Source: DAIRUQ01 sp036803245 (lineage in GTDB: Bacteria; Chloroflexota; Anaerolineae; UBA1429). Taken from it: a stretch of 46,228 nucleotides of DNA. The position numbers and the translations under genes are program-made. The stretch is taken from NCBI GenBank assembly GCA_036803245.1, contig DAIRUQ010000008.1:1-46228 (forward strand), written 5' to 3'. Shown piece by piece: positions 42,632 to 46,228 of this stretch (its first letter is position 1; each line of letters begins with the position of its first letter). The notes under the pieces are model-generated. The model was not told where the DNA came from. It was given only the letters and a program-made list of their open reading frames with translations, and ran no database searches.

Positions 42632-43785
42632 GCGCTGGGCGCCTCGCGGTCACGCGTGTATTCGATCAGCAGGTTGTGCAAGGCCTCGCGCAGCAGCTCT
42701 GCCTCGCTGACGCCCTGCGCCTCGGCCAGCTCGGCCAGGCGACCCAGTTGCCCAGGGCCAAAGTGACTGGTCTTGGCGACCATGGTCTGCGGTTGGGCCA
42801 GCCGCACGCAGTTGCCGCCCTCCTCCTTGGCGCGAAAGACGGCCTCCTCGGCGTGGCGCGCCAGCTCACGGGCCGAGCTAGCATGGGCGGGCATCCCGGC
42901 TACGCCGGCTGAAAGGCGGATGGGGGTGGGGCTGCCGCCGGCGGTCAACGGCGGCATGGCGGCCACCCTGGCGCGAATCCGCTCGGCCACCAGGAACGCC
43001 TCCTCCAGCGCAACGCCGCTCAAGCACACCAAAAAGCTATCCATCTCGCGGGCCAGCAGCGCTTCGGGGGCGTGCTCACGGATGGCTCGCAACACGGCCA
43101 GCACTGCTAGGTCGCCCGACTGACGCCCATGGATGGCGTTGATGATCCGCAGGCCGTCCAGGTCGGCGTGGATCAGCGCCAGTGGTTCGTTGGATTGGGC
43201 CATCCGTCGCTGCAGACGCTCGATCAGGCCGCGTCGGCGCGGCAGCCCCGAGAGCTCCACGTTGGCGTCCACGGGCCGCGTGGTAGAGTCGTCCTCCAGC
43301 GCGCGGCAGCGTACCTCCTCAGCCAGGCGGGCCACGGCCTCCTCGACGCTCTCGCTGCCGGTCTCCCAGCGGCCTATCGCCCAGTCAAACCCCAGCCCCT
43401 GGGCCTGCGCGCGGCTTTCGAGCTCGCACATCTGTGCGCGGGCCTGCTCCGTGCTGGATGCCTCGTCAAACACGATGGCGATCTCGTCGCCAGAGAACCA
43501 GCGCGCCACCGTATGCAGGTTTCGCCAGGGCGTGTCAAAGGTGGCCCGCACTCTGGCGTCCACCTCGGCATAGCCATAGAGCAGGTTCAGCGAATGGATC
43601 GCCTCCAGATCCACAAACGCCACCTGCCGCGCGTCGCCCTCAAGCGAGCGGCAGTGGCGGAGCAGGGCGTTGCGGGTGAACATGCCAAAGTTGGTGTCCC
43701 AGCCCAGTTCCGCGATCTCGGATTGCAGCAAGGCGATCTGGCGGGTTAGCTCTGCGACGCGTTTGGCGGTAGTGGTGCTGCTCAT
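42628..43785 (-). CDS. Tandem degenerate GGDEF protein with C-terminal RHH-like segment
   Basis: 385 residues. After a short coiled coil (1-30), GGDEF-like domain 1 (about 32-145) has SGDEI in place of GGDEF. Domain 2 (about 180-335) keeps the fold (ALIHADLDGLRIINAIHGRQ) but has REMDSF at the active-site turn, so it should not make c-di-GMP. The C-terminus (about 340-380, LGRLAELAEAQGVSEAELLR) resembles a ribbon-helix-helix DNA-binding or oligomerisation segment. It may be a c-di-GMP- or nucleotide-sensing regulator. It converges on the nuclease gene with a 4-bp overlap. Confidence 0.84.
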   Translation of the reverse strand: MSSTTTAKRVAELTRQIALLQSEIAELGWDTNFGMFTRNALLRHCRSLEGDARQVAFVDLEAIHSLNLLYGYAEVDARVRATFDTPWRNLHTVARWFSGDEIAIVFDEASSTEQARAQMCELESRAQAQGLGFDWAIGRWETGSESVEEAVARLAEEVRCRALEDDSTTRPVDANVELSGLPRRRGLIERLQRRMAQSNEPLALIHADLDGLRIINAIHGRQSGDLAVLAVLRAIREHAPEALLAREMDSFLVCLSGVALEEAFLVAERIRARVAAMPPLTAGGSPTPIRLSAGVAGMPAHASSARELARHAEEAVFRAKEEGGNCVRLAQPQTMVAKTSHFGPGQLGRLAELAEAQGVSEAELLREALHNLLIEYTRDREAPSA

Positions 43786-43819
43786 CGCTGGTCCTTATCT
43801 TGATCACTCATATGGGGCG

Positions 43820-43848
43820 ATCATATAGCAAGGAACTCGGAAGTGCAA
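43820..43848 (-). promoter_or_regulatory. Promoter of the GGDEF gene
   Basis: Minus strand: TTGCAC (43843-43848), 17 bp, TATGAT (43820-43825), 35 bp before the start codon. Confidence 0.7.
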
Positions 43849-43855
43849 GACCCTA

Positions 43856-43873
43856 TGGCATGATTTAATGCCA
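43856..43873. promoter_or_regulatory. Operator-like inverted repeat beside the GGDEF promoter
   Basis: TGGCAT (43856-43861) and ATGCCA (43868-43873) are perfect inverted halves around GATTTA. It lies 8 bp upstream of the -35 box, in an AT-rich patch. It could be a site for a dimeric regulator; the partner is unknown. Confidence 0.4.
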
Positions 43874-43928
43874 CGCTTACAGAGTCGGCGATGTTGGTCA
43901 GCGGGGTAAGTATGGCCGTGCTGTAACG

Positions 43929-43974
43929 CACAGCAGCGGCGCCCTCCCGGTTAGGGACGAGCGCCGCTGCTGTG
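43929..43974 (-). terminator. Strong hairpin at the end of the sugar ABC operon
   Basis: ACAGCAGCGGCGC (43930-43942) pairs perfectly with GCGCCGCTGCTGT (43961-43973), with one more C-G pair outside and TCCC/GGGA pairing inside the loop. It begins 16 bp after the isomerase stop; a run of ten G (43976-43985 on the plus strand) lies between them. It has no U-tract, so it may stabilise mRNA ends or need a factor. Confidence 0.6.
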
Positions 43975-43989
43975 TGGGGGGGGGGAAAG

Positions 43990-44979
43990 CTAGCTCGCCT
44001 CGGCGACGACCTCCGTGCGGAGATCGCGCAGGTAGGCGGCGCTCTGTCGGCACCGCATCTCCATCATCCGTGCGCCGTCCAGCGCCTTGAACGACGAGGG
44101 GCGCGGATGGTGCTGCATCACTTCGAACACGCGGTTCCCCTTTTCGAGGAGCCGCAAGAACCGGACCATCTCCACTGGCGTCAGCTCGGGAAAGCTGTTG
44201 ACGAACGCCTCGTCCCAGAGGGGGATGCCGATGCTACCCCAGCCGTCCTCATAGTTCAGGTGAATGTCGGGATTGTGCCGGTAGAGCAGGGTGGTGACGG
44301 CCTTCATATCCACGAGGCCGGTACCCAACGGCGCGCCGGCCTGCCAGGTATAGCCCTCGTCGGTCGTGTGGATGCAGCCATCCTTGTAGTGGGTGGACGC
44401 CGCATAGGGCGCTAGCACCCGGGCCGCCTCCACGGGGTCCTCCAGCAGACCCAACGGGTTGGCCGTATCCAGGTTGACCCGCACCGCCGGCGAATCCACC
44501 GCCTCGATGAGACGCGCCAGCTCGCGGCTGGTTAGGTCCACGTGCAGCTCCACGGTGATGGTTATACCGTGGTCGGCGGCCTTCGGGGCCAGTTTCTGCA
44601 GGACCTCGGTGGCGGTGGCATACTGCTCCTGAAAGCTGGGCGATTCTTGCATCCGCAGCGGAAAGAGGCCAAAGCAGGTGTTCAGGATGCCGGCCTCCAG
44701 TCGCTCTGCCAGCGGGAACAGCGGCTCCCAGTTGGCCACGATCTCGTCCACCGGGCGGTTGGTCTTGCCTGGGTTGATGCCGCTGCCGGTCAGCTCCAGG
44801 TACAGGTCATGATCCCGCTTGTAGGCCATGAACTCGGCTAGGTACGCATCCGATTGCTGGCCCAACGCTCCCGAGCTGAGCTGGCCGCCTTCGAGGCCGT
44901 AATCAACGATCTTGTGCAGGATCTCGAGCGGGTCGTTGGTGATCAGAGTGATGGTAAGAGCATCGAGGCCGATCTTCAT
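43990..44979 (-). CDS. Sugar phosphate isomerase/epimerase-like TIM barrel (AP endonuclease 2 family)
   Basis: 329 residues, GAGGAG upstream of ATG. The barrel is recognised from MKIGLDALTITLITND, GLEGGQLSSGALG, ITVELHVDLTSRELARLIEA, VRVNLDTANPLGLLEDPVEA and STHYKDGCIHT. Glu (TVELHVD), Asp (NLDTANP), His (THYKDG) and Glu (NYEDGWG) are the usual metal ligands. The family includes xylose isomerase-like, inosose dehydratase and tagatose epimerase enzymes. Its position after sugar permeases suggests it processes the imported sugar. The substrate is unknown. Confidence 0.9.
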   Translation of the reverse strand: MKIGLDALTITLITNDPLEILHKIVDYGLEGGQLSSGALGQQSDAYLAEFMAYKRDHDLYLELTGSGINPGKTNRPVDEIVANWEPLFPLAERLEAGILNTCFGLFPLRMQESPSFQEQYATATEVLQKLAPKAADHGITITVELHVDLTSRELARLIEAVDSPAVRVNLDTANPLGLLEDPVEAARVLAPYAASTHYKDGCIHTTDEGYTWQAGAPLGTGLVDMKAVTTLLYRHNPDIHLNYEDGWGSIGIPLWDEAFVNSFPELTPVEMVRFLRLLEKGNRVFEVMQHHPRPSSFKALDGARMMEMRCRQSAAYLRDLRTEVVAEAS

Positions 44980-45010
44980 GGCGACTCCTCATCTTGCCTG
45001 GTACAGAGGG

Positions 45011-45033
45011 AGCCCCGCCTCGGCAGCGGGGCT
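45011..45033 (-). other. Hairpin between permease and isomerase genes
   Basis: AGCCCCGC (45011-45018) and GCGGGGCT (45026-45033) form an 8-bp stem with a 7-base loop, without a U-tract. It may reduce or stabilise transcription between the membrane and enzyme genes. Confidence 0.5.
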
Positions 45034-45065
45034 CGGCGTGACGCGCGAACCGCTAGGCCTTACCG

Positions 45066-45962
45066 CTAGGCCTTGATGGCACCGCTGGTGACGCCCTGGA
45101 TATAGTAGCGCATGCCAAACAGGAACAACAGGAGCAACGGGATCGTGGCCACGGTATAGGCCGCCATGCGGGGGCCCCAGTCCGTGATGCCATGCTGCGA
45201 GGTAAACTCGCGCAGGCCAACTGCCACCACCTGCCTGGATGGGCTCGAGATGGTCAGCAATGGCCATAAAAAGTCGTTATAGGTGCCCACCAGGTTCATG
45301 ATCGCCAGCGTAACCATGATGGGCCACGAGAGCGGAATCGCGATCCGGAAAAAGAGCTCGAGCTCCTGGGCGCCGTCCATTCTGGCGGCCTCGAACAGCT
45401 CCTGCGGGAGGCCGGCAAAGTAGCCGCGACAGATCAGGATGCCGAACACCTGGCCGCCCGACATCCACGGCAGGATCAAGGCCCAGCGGGTGTCCAGCAG
45501 GCCAAAGTCGTTCATCAGCATAAAGCTGGGGAACAGCGTCATCATGCCCGGGATCATCATCAGCGAGATCACCACCAGATAGAGGGTCTCTCGCCCCGGG
45601 AATCGATGCCGCGCGAACACATACCCGCTGGTGGATGCTAGGATCACCACGCCCACCATGGAGCTCACCGACACGATCAGCGAGTTGACGATATAGCCCC
45701 ACATGGCCTGGAAGCCCGACACATAGTTCTGCCAGCGGGCTGGGTTCGGTAGCGCCCAGAAGCGGGCAAAGATCTGCCCGTTATCCTTGAGCGACATGGT
45801 CAGCATGTTGACGATCGGGATCAACGTCAGGCCAGCCATGATAACAAGACCGAGGTGCAAGAACGTTTGGCTGACACGCTCCCGGGCTTTGGCGCCGCCC
45901 CTCGGATGGGCGTCCAGTTGCCGCGGGGGCAGTGTGGTTGGCGGGATCATGGGTGTTGCCAT
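45066..45962 (-). CDS. Carbohydrate ABC transporter permease (MalG-like)
   Basis: 298 residues, GGAGGG upstream of ATG. Six membrane spans are visible, the first at about 34-54 and the last at about 262-285. The ATPase-coupling EAA loop reads ELFEAARMDGAQELELFFRI then PLSWP. The usual last residues (GMRYYIQGVTSGAIKA) are present. Together with the MalF-like protein it forms the channel of a sugar importer. The binding protein and ATPase genes would lie outside the window. Confidence 0.95.
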   Translation of the reverse strand: MATPMIPPTTLPPRQLDAHPRGGAKARERVSQTFLHLGLVIMAGLTLIPIVNMLTMSLKDNGQIFARFWALPNPARWQNYVSGFQAMWGYIVNSLIVSVSSMVGVVILASTSGYVFARHRFPGRETLYLVVISLMMIPGMMTLFPSFMLMNDFGLLDTRWALILPWMSGGQVFGILICRGYFAGLPQELFEAARMDGAQELELFFRIAIPLSWPIMVTLAIMNLVGTYNDFLWPLLTISSPSRQVVAVGLREFTSQHGITDWGPRMAAYTVATIPLLLLFLFGMRYYIQGVTSGAIKA

Positions 45963-45978
45963 GGACTATTGTCCCTCC

Positions 45979-46228
45979 TTAGGCCTGGTACTCGGTTTCG
46001 CTGCCCCGAATGTACTTCATGTTCAGGATGGTCCCTGTCAGGATGACCGCAAAGAGCAGCGTGCCGATGGCCGACGCGGAGCCCATGCGGTCAAAGAGGG
46101 TGGCCTGATAGTACATTTCCAAGGCGGGCGTGTAGGTCGAGTGTCCCGGCCCTCCTCCCGTCGTCAAGAACACGTTGCCAAAGGCCTGCACGCCTCCGAT
46201 GAACCCCAGGATGATCAGGGTCTTGATG
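45979..46228 (-). CDS. Carbohydrate ABC transporter permease (MalF-like), C-terminal part
   Basis: The frame is open to the right edge of the window, so only the last 82 residues are seen. The hallmark QAFGNVFLTTGGGPGHSTYT is followed by the last transmembrane helix (SAIGTLLFAVILTGTILNMK) and the stop at 45979. It lies 16 bp upstream of the MalG-like gene, as expected for a paired importer operon. Confidence 0.9.
   Translation of the reverse strand, partial: IKTLIILGFIGGVQAFGNVFLTTGGGPGHSTYTPALEMYYQATLFDRMGSASAIGTLLFAVILTGTILNMKYIRGSETEYQA

Overview
This is a GC-rich bacterial window in which almost every base codes and no rRNA, tRNA, CRISPR array or insertion sequence was found. The gene families and the small set of sigma-70-like promoters fit a Chloroflexota (Anaerolineae/Caldilineae-like) genome. 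Those families are Pro/Thr-rich one-pass membrane proteins, calcium-repeat proteins, SelB and MalF/MalG sugar importers. The phylum call is an inference from gene style, not from a marker gene.

Bases 1-21093 (minus strand) are one long operon for an extracellular-type contractile injection system (eCIS, a phage-tail-like particle). A consensus-like promoter at 21181-21209 reads leftward into it. The gene order is AAA+ ATPase, DUF4157 cargo-like protein, a paralogue of that protein without DUF4157, DUF4255 cap, sheath, tube 1, tail-assembly protein, DUF6760 protein, tube 2, a long disordered protein, LysM hub protein, VgrG-like spike, PAAR tip, gp25, baseplate J, FHA-tail protein fusion, one-pass membrane protein, and a large Ser/Thr kinase that runs off the left edge. 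There are no capsid, portal or terminase genes, so it is not a prophage. The unusual part is the regulatory end: an FHA phosphothreonine-binding domain is fused to a baseplate protein, next to a transmembrane Ser/Thr kinase that carries its own FHA domain. This resembles the threonine-phosphorylation control of some type VI systems but sits inside an eCIS operon.

Bases 21250-24830 hold sugar or polyol metabolism genes: a zinc-type alcohol dehydrogenase facing right, convergent with a leftward VOC protein, NAD-dependent epimerase and Gfo/Idh/MocA oxidoreductase operon. Bases 24965-33671 run rightward: an M42 aminopeptidase with its own promoter and terminator, then a YkuD-domain membrane protein, a coiled-coil protein, SelB, a 47-residue ORF, a LysM glycoside hydrolase and an amidase. 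The last two lack visible signal peptides.

Bases 33687-37192 contain two paralogous nitroreductases, a PhnP-like metallo-hydrolase and a membrane S41 peptidase. Bases 37319-42631 are a tightly overlapping three-gene AddAB-like DNA-processing operon: a degenerate UvrD-like protein, a complete UvrD helicase and a RecB/Cas4-type Fe-S nuclease. They converge on a protein with two degenerate GGDEF domains and a possible ribbon-helix-helix tail. The right end (43990-46228, minus) is a carbohydrate ABC-transporter operon (MalF-like partial, MalG-like, sugar-phosphate isomerase-like protein) ending at a strong hairpin.
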